Position numbers and translations under genes: made by a program. The notes under the pieces are model-generated. The model saw nothing but the letters and a program-made list of their open reading frames with translations, ran no database searches and was not told where the DNA came from. DNA of 64,000 nucleotides from an uncultured Lachnospiraceae bacterium. Its GTDB lineage: Bacteria > Bacillota > Clostridia > Lachnospirales > Lachnospiraceae. Positions 1-8,684 of the stretch are shown one piece after another. Where the stretch lies: the NCBI GenBank assembly GCA_910588215.1, contig CAJUQJ010000007.1, positions 1 to 64,000 of the forward strand, read 5' to 3'. The number at the start of each line of letters is the position of its first letter. Position 1 is the first letter of the stretch.

Positions 1-58
1 AATTAAAAAATCCTTGAAAAATAAAGAAAAAAGACTTGACTAAATAGGGAGGATTAGT

Positions 59-222
59 GTGAAAGAAAGTAAATTAAGCCAAAAACGTGAAATAGATACA
101 AAAACAAGGCTCACACCGTGAACCTGAATAAGAGTATTCCCACCTTGATAAAAGAGGCGTACCTGCACATCAACAACAAATGGGTGGGTGCATCTGACAT
201 TGATGCCGGGAATGCCTTATAA
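59..222 (+). pseudogene. Possible decayed gene: start and end fragments in different frames
   Basis: A strong ribosome-binding site (GGGAGG at about 47-52) precedes a GTG at 59 that opens a 20-codon reading frame (MKESKLSQKREIDTKTRLTP) closed by TGA at 119-121. The GTG at 118 overlaps that stop and opens a second frame ending ATDIDAGNAL-like at TAA 220-222 (the last residues are GASDIDAGNAL). The second stretch reads like the C-terminus of a protein, with no start signal of its own. The pair looks like the two ends of a gene that lost its middle. I do not recognise the parent protein. Two chance short frames are also possible, so confidence is low. Confidence 0.25.
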
Positions 223-304
223 AATCAAGTCTATTGTAACACGAAAACTTGAAGGTGTGAACCACTTTCATTACTATTTGTGCCGCCAACTGAAAGGCGG
301 CGGA

Positions 305-1423
305 ATGGAGATTTTTATGCAAATGGGATTTCGCTGGTATGGCGCAGGAAACGACAGTATTAAGCTGTCAGATATTAAGCAGATCCCGGGCGTTACAAGT
401 ATCGTTTGGGCACTGCATGATAAAATGCCGGGAGAGGTCTGGGAAACGGAGGAAATCTCAGAAGTGCAGAAACAGCTGATTCCATATGGTTTTAATATGG
501 ATGTGGTGGAGTCGGTTAATGTCCATGATGATATTAAGATTGGGCTGCCTTCCCGTGACCAGTACATTGAAAATTATATTCAGACAATCCGGAATCTGTC
601 AAAGTTCGGGGTAAAAGTCATCTGCTATAACTTTATGCCTGTGTTCGACTGGACGCGTACCGATTTGTTTCATCCGGTGGGTGATGAATCCACGGCGCTG
701 TATTATGAGGCGGACAAGGTTTTGGATGATTCGAGGAAGATGGCGGATTATATTCTGAATAATCTCCATGGTCTTACTTTTCCGGGGTGGGAGCCGGAAC
801 GTATGGCGAGGCTGGATGAGTTGTTCGAGGCATATAAGCCGGTTACAAAAGAAAAACTGTGGGAAAATTTAAAGTATTTTCTGGAGAAACTGATGCCGGT
901 CTGCCATGAATGTGATACTAAGATGGCAATCCATATGGACGATCCTCCATGGGATATTTTTGGTCTGCCGCGTCTGTTGGTAGATGCGGAATCTATAGAT
1001 AAGTTCCTTGCAATGGTGGATGATCCATATAATTGCCTTACTTTATGTTCGGGAAGCCTGAATGCCAATCCGAAAAATAATGTGGCTGAAATTATATACA
1101 AACATTGTGACAGAATCGCTTTTGCACATATCAGGAATGTGAAACATTTTCCTAATGGTGACTTTTCCGAAGCCAGCCATCGTGACTGTGATGGTGATAC
1201 TGGTATTTTGGATATTGTGAAGGCGTATCACGACTGTGGATTTCAGGGTTATATACGTCCCGACCATGGACGCCATTTATGGAACGAGGGGCCGGGGAAT
1301 GTGCGCCCCGGTTATGGGCTATATGACCGTGCCATGGGCATTATGTATATGCTGGGTATCTGGGATATGTTAGACAAACTGGAGGAGACGGAACAAATTG
1401 CCGTAAGCGGAAATTTTGAATAA
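305..1423 (+). CDS. uxuA: Mannonate dehydratase UxuA
   Basis: Dehydrates D-mannonate to 2-keto-3-deoxygluconate in the cytoplasmic glucuronate pathway. The product is about 372 residues (family about 360-390). The family start motif FRWYG is at residues 8-12, and the highly characteristic block CYNFMPVFDWTRTDL lies near residue 115. Metal-binding His and Asp blocks follow (MAIHMDDPPW, then RNVKHF). The open frame extends upstream to 188, but those 39 residues do not resemble the family. The ATG at 305 lies just after a GGCGGCGG purine-rich stretch, so I chose it. The gene lies 37 bp before uxuB, so the two are likely co-transcribed. The last 11 codons (TEQIAVSGNFE) lie in a short repeat found elsewhere in the locus and look like an appended tail. 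Confidence 0.95.
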   Translation: MEIFMQMGFRWYGAGNDSIKLSDIKQIPGVTSIVWALHDKMPGEVWETEEISEVQKQLIPYGFNMDVVESVNVHDDIKIGLPSRDQYIENYIQTIRNLSKFGVKVICYNFMPVFDWTRTDLFHPVGDESTALYYEADKVLDDSRKMADYILNNLHGLTFPGWEPERMARLDELFEAYKPVTKEKLWENLKYFLEKLMPVCHECDTKMAIHMDDPPWDIFGLPRLLVDAESIDKFLAMVDDPYNCLTLCSGSLNANPKNNVAEIIYKHCDRIAFAHIRNVKHFPNGDFSEASHRDCDGDTGILDIVKAYHDCGFQGYIRPDHGRHLWNEGPGNVRPGYGLYDRAMGIMYMLGIWDMLDKLEETEQIAVSGNFE

Positions 1424-1460
1424 AAACAGTCTCGGGACTGGATAGGAGGCAGAAACAGAT

Positions 1461-3071
1461 ATGGAATTGAATGAGCAGGGTCTGAAGGATAGAGCTGTAT
1501 GGGAAGCGGCAGGTTTTTCACTTCCCAAATTTGACCGTGAAAGAGTAATGGAAAATACTAAAGAAAATCCATTCTGGATCCATTTTGGGGCGGGGAATAT
1601 TTTTCGTGCTTTCCAGGCAAATGTTGTGCAGAATCTCCTGAATGACGGGGAACTGGACAAAGGTTTGGTAGTGGCAGAAGGATTTGATTATGAAATCATT
1701 GAAAGGATGTACCGTCCTCATGATAACTATGGGATTGCTGTGACCTTGAAAGCAGATGGAACCATTGACAAGACAGTAGTTGGCAGTGTAGTGGAATCCT
1801 GTATTTTGGATGCTGAAAATGACAGAGAATATGGACGTTTAAAAGAAATCTTTGGAAAAGACTCCCTTCAGATCGCCAGTTTTACCATTACAGAAAAAGG
1901 TTATAGTCTTGTAGACGGGAAAGGCGAGGTCATTCCTGATGTAGCGGCAGATTATAGCGCAGGTCCTGGCAAGACAAAAAGTTATATAGGAAAAGTTGCC
2001 GCTCTGCTGTATTTCCGTTATATGGCGGGAGCAAAACCAATTGCCATGGTAAGCATGGACAATTGTTCCCATAATGGGGATAAGTTGTATGCCGCAATCA
2101 ACGCATTTGCAGAGAAATGGGTAGAAAACAGTCTGGTTGACGCAGGTTTTAAAACCTATATCTGTGATAAGACGAAAGTTTCATTCCCCTGGACGATGAT
2201 AGATAAGATTACGCCCCGTCCGGATGCTTCTGTAGAAAAGATTTTGCGGGAGGACGGAGTAGAAGGGCTGGAATCGGTGATCACCACAAAAAATACTTAT
2301 GTGGCGCCTTTCGTAAATGCGGAGGAATGCGAATATCTGGTGATTGAGGATGCATTCCCTAATGGGAGGCCTAAACTGGAGAAAGGTGGATTCATATTTA
2401 CCGGGCGGAAGACCGTGGATAAGGTCGAAAAGATGAAAGTGTGTACGTGTCTGAATCCATTGCATAGCTGCCTGGCAATATTCGGCTGTATCCTTGGATA
2501 TCAGAAAATTTCCGAGGAAATGAAGGATGTGGAGTTAAAAAAATTGATAGAGACAGTTGGATATCGGGAAGGTTTGCCTGTAGTTACTAATCCGGGTATT
2601 TTAGACCCGAAAGAATTTATTGATAAAGTGATCAATGTCCGATTCCCTAATCCGTTTATGCCGGATACCCCACAGCGAATTGCGACCGATACTTCGCAGA
2701 AGCTGGCTATCCGCTTTGGGGAGACTATCAAGGCATATCAGGCATCTTATGATAAAGATGTGAAAGATCTGAAAATGATTCCTTTTGTATTTGCCGGATG
2801 GCTACGTTACTTAATGGGGATTGATGATGCAGGCAGAACTTATGAATTAAGCCCGGATCCGCAGCTTGATACTGTAAGTACATATGTTTCAAATTTGAAA
2901 CTGGGTGGCTCCGCTGACGGTGAAACATTGAAGCCAATTCTGGAAAATGACAAGATATTTGGTGTTAATCTGTATGATGCAGGTATGGCGGAAATGGTGG
3001 TTGGATATTTAAATGAGATGATTGCTGGTGTCGGCGCGGTAAGGGCAACTTTAAAAAAATACGTATTGTAA
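1461..3071 (+). CDS. uxuB: Fructuronate reductase / mannonate oxidoreductase UxuB
   Basis: Member of the long-chain mannitol dehydrogenase family that interconverts D-fructuronate and D-mannonate with NAD(H), the step before UxuA. The product is 536 residues. The N-terminal Rossmann region shows the nucleotide-binding motif HFGAGNIFRAF near residues 40-50. The substrate domain contains SMDNCSHNGDKL near residue 198 and the family core FPWTMIDKITPRP near residue 240. A good ribosome-binding site (ATAGGAGGCAG) precedes ATG 1461. The length is slightly above E. coli UxuB (about 486), as in the Clostridial branch. Specificity for fructuronate rather than tagaturonate (UxuB versus UxaB) is inferred from the adjacent uxuA. 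Confidence 0.92.
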   Translation: MELNEQGLKDRAVWEAAGFSLPKFDRERVMENTKENPFWIHFGAGNIFRAFQANVVQNLLNDGELDKGLVVAEGFDYEIIERMYRPHDNYGIAVTLKADGTIDKTVVGSVVESCILDAENDREYGRLKEIFGKDSLQIASFTITEKGYSLVDGKGEVIPDVAADYSAGPGKTKSYIGKVAALLYFRYMAGAKPIAMVSMDNCSHNGDKLYAAINAFAEKWVENSLVDAGFKTYICDKTKVSFPWTMIDKITPRPDASVEKILREDGVEGLESVITTKNTYVAPFVNAEECEYLVIEDAFPNGRPKLEKGGFIFTGRKTVDKVEKMKVCTCLNPLHSCLAIFGCILGYQKISEEMKDVELKKLIETVGYREGLPVVTNPGILDPKEFIDKVINVRFPNPFMPDTPQRIATDTSQKLAIRFGETIKAYQASYDKDVKDLKMIPFVFAGWLRYLMGIDDAGRTYELSPDPQLDTVSTYVSNLKLGGSADGETLKPILENDKIFGVNLYDAGMAEMVVGYLNEMIAGVGAVRATLKKYVL

Positions 3072-3098
3072 CAGTCGGCAATAAGTCTTTATAGTAAC

Positions 3099-3140
3099 AA
3101 AAACCGTTTCGGAACGGAAGTAAAAACCGTTCCGAAGCGG
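3099..3140 (-). terminator. Intrinsic terminator for the minus-strand araC gene
   Basis: Two 14-bp arms (3104-3117 and 3127-3140) pair with one G-T wobble and are separated by 9 bases. Read on the minus strand the hairpin is followed by TTTTTG, which fits termination of transcription leaving the AraC-type gene that ends at 3185. Read on the plus strand it is followed by CAAAAG, so it is a poor terminator for uxuB. Confidence 0.75.
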
Positions 3141-3184
3141 CAAAAGTTGCTGCATGCAGAAACTGAATAAGAGGATATATCATT

Positions 3185-4405
3185 CTATAGTTTCATATTC
3201 TGTTCCCGGTATTCACTGGGAGACATGCCTGTTTCTTTCTGGAAGGACGAAGAAAAGTAACTCCTGGAGCCGAATGACAGTTTATCACTGATTTCCTGAA
3301 TGCTCATGTTCGTTCCGGCAAGCAGAAGCTTTGCCTGACGAATTTTTTCGTGCTTTATATAATCTGCCACGCTGCAGCCCATCTCATTTTTAAATTTGTG
3401 GGAAAAATAGTATTCTGTGTAGCCGGCCTGTTCGGCCAGCTGAGGGATGGATAGTTTTTCTTTGATGTGTATGGCAATGTAATCACAGGCACTTCTAATC
3501 TGCCCTGAGATGTCGTTTTTTGCTTTTTCCTGCTGTACCCGCTGCACATAATCTTCCATCAGGGTGCTGCAGACGGTTGATGTTTCTGCAATGTTTTTAC
3601 AGTCTTCAATCATCTGCATATAGTAGTCGTTTAGGGTATAGGCAACAGAAGGATTCACTCCGCCCTCAATGGCGGCTCTGGAGCAGAGGGTGAGAAGGAC
3701 AATGGCTGTTGACTTTGCTCTGCGCAGGGAATCGCCTACGTCAAAACGTGGTCCATCGCTTAAGCTGTTGGAGTGTGCAAGGGCATCTAAATAGTTAGGA
3801 TTACCTTCGCGTAGCATGTTCATGAATTCCTGTTCCGCAATCCAAATTCCCCGGTGTTCTTCTGTAATCAGGTTTATTTCAGAGGAAGATGGCTTCTCCG
3901 ATACGTTTTCTGAAAAATGAAGGTCATTGGTAGTAATTTGTCTGCCGGTGACACAGTAATGCAGCATGACGGCATACTGGAAAAGCTGGTTGGTGGGGAT
4001 GATCGGAATATGGTCAAACAATTTAAATACCTTGATCCGGTTGCTTACGGAGAGGTCACGCTTATCCAGCTCCTTTTTGATGTTCTGGTAAGAATTTCTG
4101 CCGGAATAAGCAGGTCCCAGCGTATGAATGCCCTGCAGGGTATTTTCTTCATATTCAAATGCAACGATCCAGATCAGGCCCAGATGATCGTCTATGAACA
4201 GGGGGTTCCGCTTTTGGTTTTGTAAATGTCTTTTGATCGGTTCCAGCAGGCTTAAAAGAACCAGGGTATCATCATCGCTTAAAGAAGCATCCTGTTGAAT
4301 ACCGGAACGAGCCAGAATAAGTTCAGGTTTGTAGCTATGAAGGGGAAGATTATGGTTACATTTGATCAGATGACTGAAAAAATCCAGTTTTTCTTTTATA
4401 TTCAT
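3185..4405 (-). CDS. AraC-family transcriptional regulator
   Basis: About 406 residues. The last 100 residues form two helix-turn-helix motifs of the AraC type: LSIPQLAEQAGYTEYYFSHK and MSIQEISDKLSFGSRSYFSS, followed by the signature ETGMSPSEYR. The N-terminal 300 residues are an uncharacterised sensory region without transmembrane segments. An upstream extension to 4459 exists, but ATG 4405 has the clean ribosome-binding site GATAGGAGA seven bases before it. It lies downstream of the small gene at 4476 on the same strand and convergent to uxuAB. The likely target is the uronate/glycoside genes around it. The ligand is unknown. Confidence 0.9.
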   Translation of the reverse strand: MNIKEKLDFFSHLIKCNHNLPLHSYKPELILARSGIQQDASLSDDDTLVLLSLLEPIKRHLQNQKRNPLFIDDHLGLIWIVAFEYEENTLQGIHTLGPAYSGRNSYQNIKKELDKRDLSVSNRIKVFKLFDHIPIIPTNQLFQYAVMLHYCVTGRQITTNDLHFSENVSEKPSSSEINLITEEHRGIWIAEQEFMNMLREGNPNYLDALAHSNSLSDGPRFDVGDSLRRAKSTAIVLLTLCSRAAIEGGVNPSVAYTLNDYYMQMIEDCKNIAETSTVCSTLMEDYVQRVQQEKAKNDISGQIRSACDYIAIHIKEKLSIPQLAEQAGYTEYYFSHKFKNEMGCSVADYIKHEKIRQAKLLLAGTNMSIQEISDKLSFGSRSYFSSSFQKETGMSPSEYREQNMKL

Positions 4406-4475
4406 ATTTGTTCTCCTATCCGCATGTGCGGGGCTTTGGCTGTTAAAAGCAGCTCCCAAAGCTCAACTTTAGAAA

Positions 4476-4706
4476 TCAGTCGTCCAGAAAATCTTCCAGA
4501 AGCATTTTATCTTCATCCTGCTCAAAGCGGATCGTTCCGCTTTGGATCAGTTCCGCATTGGAAGCCAGGGTGCAGAAAATGTACTGGCTTAAAGTGGATT
4601 TGAGGGCGAGACGGTCGCCCTCGGGAGTTTCAAACAGAACCTCGCCGCAACATTTCTGAATCTGTCTCAAAAAATATACTACATCAATATTCGTTTTTAT
4701 ACGCAT
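4476..4706 (-). CDS. Small HPr-like protein of unknown role
   Basis: 76 residues, ATG at 4706 preceded by CAGGAGGTTATTT, a strong ribosome-binding site. The pattern 'G.RLALKSTLSQYIF' followed by an Asp-rich end (FEQDEDKMLLEDFLDD) resembles the second half of the HPr fold. The phosphorylatable His-15 region of true HPr is absent, because no His occurs in the protein. It lies 70 bp upstream of the AraC gene on the same strand, so it is probably co-transcribed. A non-phosphorylated HPr-like regulator is a guess from pattern; the gene itself looks real. Confidence 0.65.
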   Translation of the reverse strand: MRIKTNIDVVYFLRQIQKCCGEVLFETPEGDRLALKSTLSQYIFCTLASNAELIQSGTIRFEQDEDKMLLEDFLDD

Positions 4707-4914
4707 AAATAACCTCCTGATGTTTCTGATATCAATGTGTCCGGTGCTGGGTTTACTGATGGCATCATTTTAAGTATACACGAAATATGGAAGGATGTGT
4801 TAAGAAATATGACTTCTTACAACCTGTTAAACGGAATCTGGAGGGGCTGCTGTACTGGTTCTCAGCGTGGCAGCCTTGCACAATTTCAGAAAACAATCCC
4901 ACAGGTGGAAATAA

Positions 4915-5544
4915 TCATTTAGGGTATTTTATCTGCAGGAATCTGTTATATTCTTTTTGAATCAGTTGTTCATCATGTATACCGATTGCATACAAAAAGG
5001 TATAAATGTAAGAGGATATCATTGATTTATTGGTAATGGATGAGTTTGCGTTGTTGATATAATATTCGGCAAGCGTCATTGACATATTGGCATACAGCAT
5101 GGCTTCTAAATCCAGGTTTTCATGATTCGGAAATCTGGATTTATAATTCTGTGCTAAAAAGGTTTTCAGGCGTCCGGAAAAATCAATTGTTTCTGTGTGG
5201 ATATTGATAATGGATTGCGTCTGGGCGGCGTGTTTTCTGTAGAATTCAAAAATGGCGACCTCTAGCGTTTGCTGGTAATCTGGAGCAGTAGATTTTGTGG
5301 CATCAATGGCAGGTATTTCCTTTTGGATAAGATGGATGAATTCCTGATATAAGTCATCCTGGATTCTTTCAGCTACTTCGTATTTATCGTGAAAATGCAT
5401 ATAAAACGTATATCTGCTAATTAAAGCAGCATCGGTGATTTTCTGCACGGTAATGCTTTCAAATGGAATCTCTTGAGAAACTTCTATAAAAGCATTCAAA
5501 ATAACTTTGTCCATTCTTCGATATGTAGGTGTGTTTTTATCCAT
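4915..5544 (-). CDS. TetR/AcrR-family transcriptional regulator
   Basis: 209 residues. The N-terminal helix-turn-helix reads ITVQKITDAALISRYTFYMH, followed by FHDKYEVAERI, the standard TetR_N continuation. The C-terminal helical domain (residues 75-205) would bind ligand. ATG 5544 has GGAGAAATTCTT ahead of it. It is divergent from the DUF4097-like gene and the MATE remnant. TetR proteins next to MATE pumps usually repress the pump, but here the pump is truncated, so the regulator may have lost its target. Confidence 0.88.
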   Translation of the reverse strand: MDKNTPTYRRMDKVILNAFIEVSQEIPFESITVQKITDAALISRYTFYMHFHDKYEVAERIQDDLYQEFIHLIQKEIPAIDATKSTAPDYQQTLEVAIFEFYRKHAAQTQSIINIHTETIDFSGRLKTFLAQNYKSRFPNHENLDLEAMLYANMSMTLAEYYINNANSSITNKSMISSYIYTFLYAIGIHDEQLIQKEYNRFLQIKYPK

Positions 5545-5810
5545 AAGAATTTCTCCATTGTCCAGTCAATTTGTATATATATATTAGTATACCAAACAGA
5601 GTGTTAGTTTATCAATCATAATAACAGTAATTGGATGAGATAGAAATGTCCAGATATTGTACAATGATTCATGCGTATATGTGGTTTCGGTTTGCAGGCA
5701 ATACGGAACGGCAAGCTGTGGTATTGGGGTGAGCGATTGCAGATTGCATGGCGCATCCGGCATGAAAATCAGAGTTATGGAATTTTATGAAGGAAAAGGA
5801 GAGTGTGGCT

Positions 5811-6458
5811 ATGGAAACGGTAAAGAGATTTCCTGTTGATGAGGTGTCAGAAATTCAGATTAAAAGCAGTCTGTCTCAAGTGAATATGATAGCTGGCAGT
5901 GGCTCGGATATTGTATTGCGCTGGACAGATACAAAACGCCGGACAACAGAGGCTGCTTTGGATAGTAAAAAATTGTCTGTAAAGGATCATGGCGCTATAA
6001 CTTTGTATGGCATAATTGGTTTGATTCAGTTAAAAGCGGATAAAGAACTTACTGTGGAACTGCCATCTGAATTTGGAGGAAATATACAGATTGAAAGCCG
6101 GGATGAAAGCGTGAGGATAGTCGGGGTAACAGGTTCCAGTTCCTTGCGGGTAAAAACTATCACTGGTGCAATTGATATTTCTGTAACAGATATTCAGCAT
6201 TATGATTTGAACAGTCAGAGCGGAGCGGTTATCATGCATAGTGTGAAGAGTGGAAAGGGTATCAAAGTTTCTACGGGCAATGGAAATATTGACTGTTTTT
6301 GTGCAGAGGATGTGAGTGCTTATTTATTGGATTGTCATACAGAGCATGGTAAATGTTCTTTACCTTCCTTAGTCCATCGTGGTGGTAAAATGATAAACAT
6401 TCACTCCCAGACAGGCAATATTACAGTAGGTTTTATAGATGAAAAGAGAGAGAATTAA
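5811..6458 (+). CDS. DUF4097-like beta-helix protein
   Basis: About 215 residues rich in beta strands with repeated short blocks of alternating hydrophobic residues (IQIESRDESVRIVGV, LRVKTITGAIDISVT, YDLNSQSGAVIMHSV, IKVSTGNGNIDCFCA, INIHSQTGNITVGFI). This is the right-handed beta-solenoid pattern of the DUF4097 / putative adhesin family. No signal peptide or membrane segment is visible. An ATG at 5787 is in frame, but AAGGAGAG sits nine bases before ATG 5811, so I chose the latter. Function unknown. It ends 8 bp before the MATE fragment and is divergent from TetR. Confidence 0.7.
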   Translation: METVKRFPVDEVSEIQIKSSLSQVNMIAGSGSDIVLRWTDTKRRTTEAALDSKKLSVKDHGAITLYGIIGLIQLKADKELTVELPSEFGGNIQIESRDESVRIVGVTGSSSLRVKTITGAIDISVTDIQHYDLNSQSGAVIMHSVKSGKGIKVSTGNGNIDCFCAEDVSAYLLDCHTEHGKCSLPSLVHRGGKMINIHSQTGNITVGFIDEKREN

Positions 6459-6466
6459 GGCTTGCG

Positions 6467-6955
6467 ATGCTCCAGATGGGGATTTGCATGGGAATACAGC
6501 CGTTGCTGGCATATAATTATGGTGCAGAAGATATTCCGCGCCTGAAAGAAGTGATACAAAAGGTTGTGGTTCTGACCACTGGCGTTGGAACGATAACAGG
6601 AGGGTTTTGCTATCTATGCTGTCATCAGATTATTGGTATGTTCATTAAAGATGTTGCTGTTGCCCGCATGGGGGAGGATCTGGTGCTGTTTCTTGTGATT
6701 GCGAGTCCGATTATCGGCATTTATTATCTGGGAACTAATTTTATGCAGGCTTCTGGCAAGGCGCTTTTGGCAACATTCATGTCCCTGCTGAGGCAAGGGG
6801 CGCTGCTGATACCGTTTTTGTATCTGCTCCATGCTTTTATAGGGATGCCTGGTATTGCGGCAGCTCATATGGCGGCAGACTTATTGTCTGTGGCAATCGG
6901 GGGAGTCCTTTTGCTCCGTCAATATAATCATTTGGTGAAGGGAAGAAAAACTTAA
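6467..6955 (+). pseudogene. MATE-family efflux transporter, C-terminal fragment
   Basis: The 162 codons correspond to roughly the last third of a MATE pump, whose usual length is about 450. The motif GIQPLLAYNYGA near the N-terminus matches the conserved 'G.QP...YN.GA' at the start of the second MATE half. Four or five membrane helices follow, and the end LLRQYNHL is typical. The frame runs upstream without a stop into the end of the preceding gene, and no ribosome-binding site fits ATG 6467. The 5' two thirds have been deleted, so this is very probably non-functional. Confidence 0.82.
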
Positions 6956-7026
6956 TGGCCTGTTAAGAAATTTTTTATTTTCCCTAAAAAATGAATTTAA
7001 TAATGAATTGGTGAACATGCGCAAGA

Positions 7027-7043
7027 ATCCTTTTTTATATAAT
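7027..7043 (+). promoter_or_regulatory. Putative -10 region shared with the GH2 upstream region
   Basis: The 17-mer ATCCTTTTTTATATAAT occurs here, 53 bp before the GPH transporter, and identically at 12891-12907 in the GH1-GH2 divergent region, in the same orientation. TATAAT at its end is a good -10 hexamer. No convincing -35 box is seen 17 bp upstream, which fits an activator-dependent promoter. Confidence 0.4.
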
Positions 7044-7095
7044 GAATGCAGAAAAGTACAAAGTATTTTACTAAATTCGAAGGAGGATTTTTGTA

Positions 7096-8571
7096 ATGGC
7101 TGAAAAAAGGTCAAGTCAGAGTGTCGTTGACGACGTGCAGTACCGCCGGGCCAAATTGTGGCAGATCATTATGGTGGCATCCAGCGGTCTTGTGGGTATG
7201 GGGTTTTATAGTTTGCTGGGCATGGCAAGCTATAGCGCCAGCATTGGTTTTGGCATCGCAACGGTGACAGTGGGAGGAATCCTGACCTTCACCCGTATCT
7301 TTGATGCGATTACGGATCCGCTGCTTGCCTTTGTGTATGATAAGGTGAATACCCGTTTCGGCAAGGTTCGCATTTTGTTAGTCAGCGGCTGGCTGATCAT
7401 GGCTCTTGCCACGCTGATGATGTATAACTGGGCGGCGGGTAAAGGACATGGTGTTGTGGTCTTTGTGCTGCTGTATGTCATCTACATTATTGGCTACACA
7501 CTTTACAACATGACAGGCCAGACGTTGTTTGCCCTCATGACGAATGATCCCAAGCAGCGTCCGATGGTTGGCGTATGGAGCACTATCTTTAACTATGTGG
7601 TGCCCATTACATTGAGCATGATTAACTTTGTTGTTCTTTTGCCTAAATATGGCAGCTATAACCTGGAATTCCTGGCATCTGTCTGCTGGGTGACTATTGC
7701 GGCATCCGCTGTCGGCCTTGTGTTTACCTGCATTGGTATTTCGGAATTTGACAAACCGGAAAACTTTGTGGGCACTTCCGCAAAGAGGGAAAAACTTAAG
7801 CTGAAAGACATGATAGAAGTATTGAAAAATAACCGGCCGCTGCAGTGCTACATTGCTTCCGGCGCTTCGGATAAGATCGCACAGCAGGTGGGCAGCCAAA
7901 CTATCATTACCACGATGTTAGGCGGCATTATTATTGGGGATATGTCAATCAATACTACGCTGACAACAGTGAGTATCATACCTTCTATTTTGTTTGCGGT
8001 TGTCGGGGCAAAATATGCCGGAAAGCATGGCAATAAAAAGACGATTGTTACCTGGACTTATATGTGTATTTATGTGACCTGCGCAACGATTCTTTTCTTT
8101 GTTTTTTTACATATGGGAGGGAATACTCGCAGTATTTCGTCCGCCATGCCGCTGATGGTAGTTTATGTTATTTTGACACTGGCGTTGAACGGCACGAAAA
8201 TGTGTGTTACTACCGGCAACAATGCCTTTATGGCCGATGTGATTGATTATGAGCTGGACCGTGGTGGAAAATATGTTCCTGCAGTGGTATCAGGTGTCTA
8301 TAGTTTGATTGACAAACTTGTATCTTCCGTCAGCGCCCTCATTGCCACCAGCGCGGTTGCCCTGATTGGTTACCGGGAGACGATGCCGCAGCCTACGGAT
8401 GAATTGACGGGCGGTATCTTCTGGATGACCATGGTGCTTATGTATGGACTTCCTCTTCTGGGATGGGTTGTCACATTGATTGCAATGCGTCTATGTTCCC
8501 TGAGCAAGGAAGAAATGGTTGTGGTTCAGAAACGCATTGCGGATAAGAAAGCGGCTCAGAAAAACGCATAG
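7096..8571 (+). CDS. GPH-family sugar:cation symporter
   Basis: 491 residues with about 12 membrane helices. The family signature is clear near residues 62-85: FDAITDPLLAFVYDK followed by NTRFGKVR. These match the conserved Asp-Pro and Arg-Gly-Lys elements of the MelB/XylP/UidB transporters. The ribosome-binding site GAAGGAGGATTTTTGTA is excellent. It is the only complete transporter in the carbohydrate locus and precedes the GH78 gene by 113 bp. GPH proteins bring in galactosides, pentosides or hexuronides; the neighbouring uxuAB and rhamnosidase suggest a glucuronide or small rhamnoside. Exact substrate cannot be read from sequence. Confidence 0.9.
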   Translation: MAEKRSSQSVVDDVQYRRAKLWQIIMVASSGLVGMGFYSLLGMASYSASIGFGIATVTVGGILTFTRIFDAITDPLLAFVYDKVNTRFGKVRILLVSGWLIMALATLMMYNWAAGKGHGVVVFVLLYVIYIIGYTLYNMTGQTLFALMTNDPKQRPMVGVWSTIFNYVVPITLSMINFVVLLPKYGSYNLEFLASVCWVTIAASAVGLVFTCIGISEFDKPENFVGTSAKREKLKLKDMIEVLKNNRPLQCYIASGASDKIAQQVGSQTIITTMLGGIIIGDMSINTTLTTVSIIPSILFAVVGAKYAGKHGNKKTIVTWTYMCIYVTCATILFFVFLHMGGNTRSISSAMPLMVVYVILTLALNGTKMCVTTGNNAFMADVIDYELDRGGKYVPAVVSGVYSLIDKLVSSVSALIATSAVALIGYRETMPQPTDELTGGIFWMTMVLMYGLPLLGWVVTLIAMRLCSLSKEEMVVVQKRIADKKAAQKNA

Positions 8572-8603
8572 CGCTTGGTGTGTAATTGGATAATTCAGCA
8601 GCG

Positions 8604-8684
8604 TCTTTTGCAAGTGAAAATTACTCCCCCTACACAAGGGCACCTAAGTGTAGAGACGGAACTTAAAATAGGAGGAGACATGAT
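8604..8684 (+). repeat. Leader repeat copy A, before the GH78 gene
   Basis: This 80-base leader aligns over almost its whole length with 17933-18033 before the second GH43 gene. Shared blocks include TGAAAATT, CTCCCCC, AGAGACGGAAC and TTAAAATAG, ending in the ribosome-binding site. Copy A lacks an 18-base hairpin that copy B carries between GGAAC and TTAAAATAG. The CCC...GGG hairpin (8628-8640) is weaker than in copy B. Confidence 0.7.

Noticed and set aside
4737..4922. 61-codon plus-strand frame between the HPr-like and TetR genes
   Set aside because: No ribosome-binding site, overlaps the TetR stop, and no protein-like pattern.
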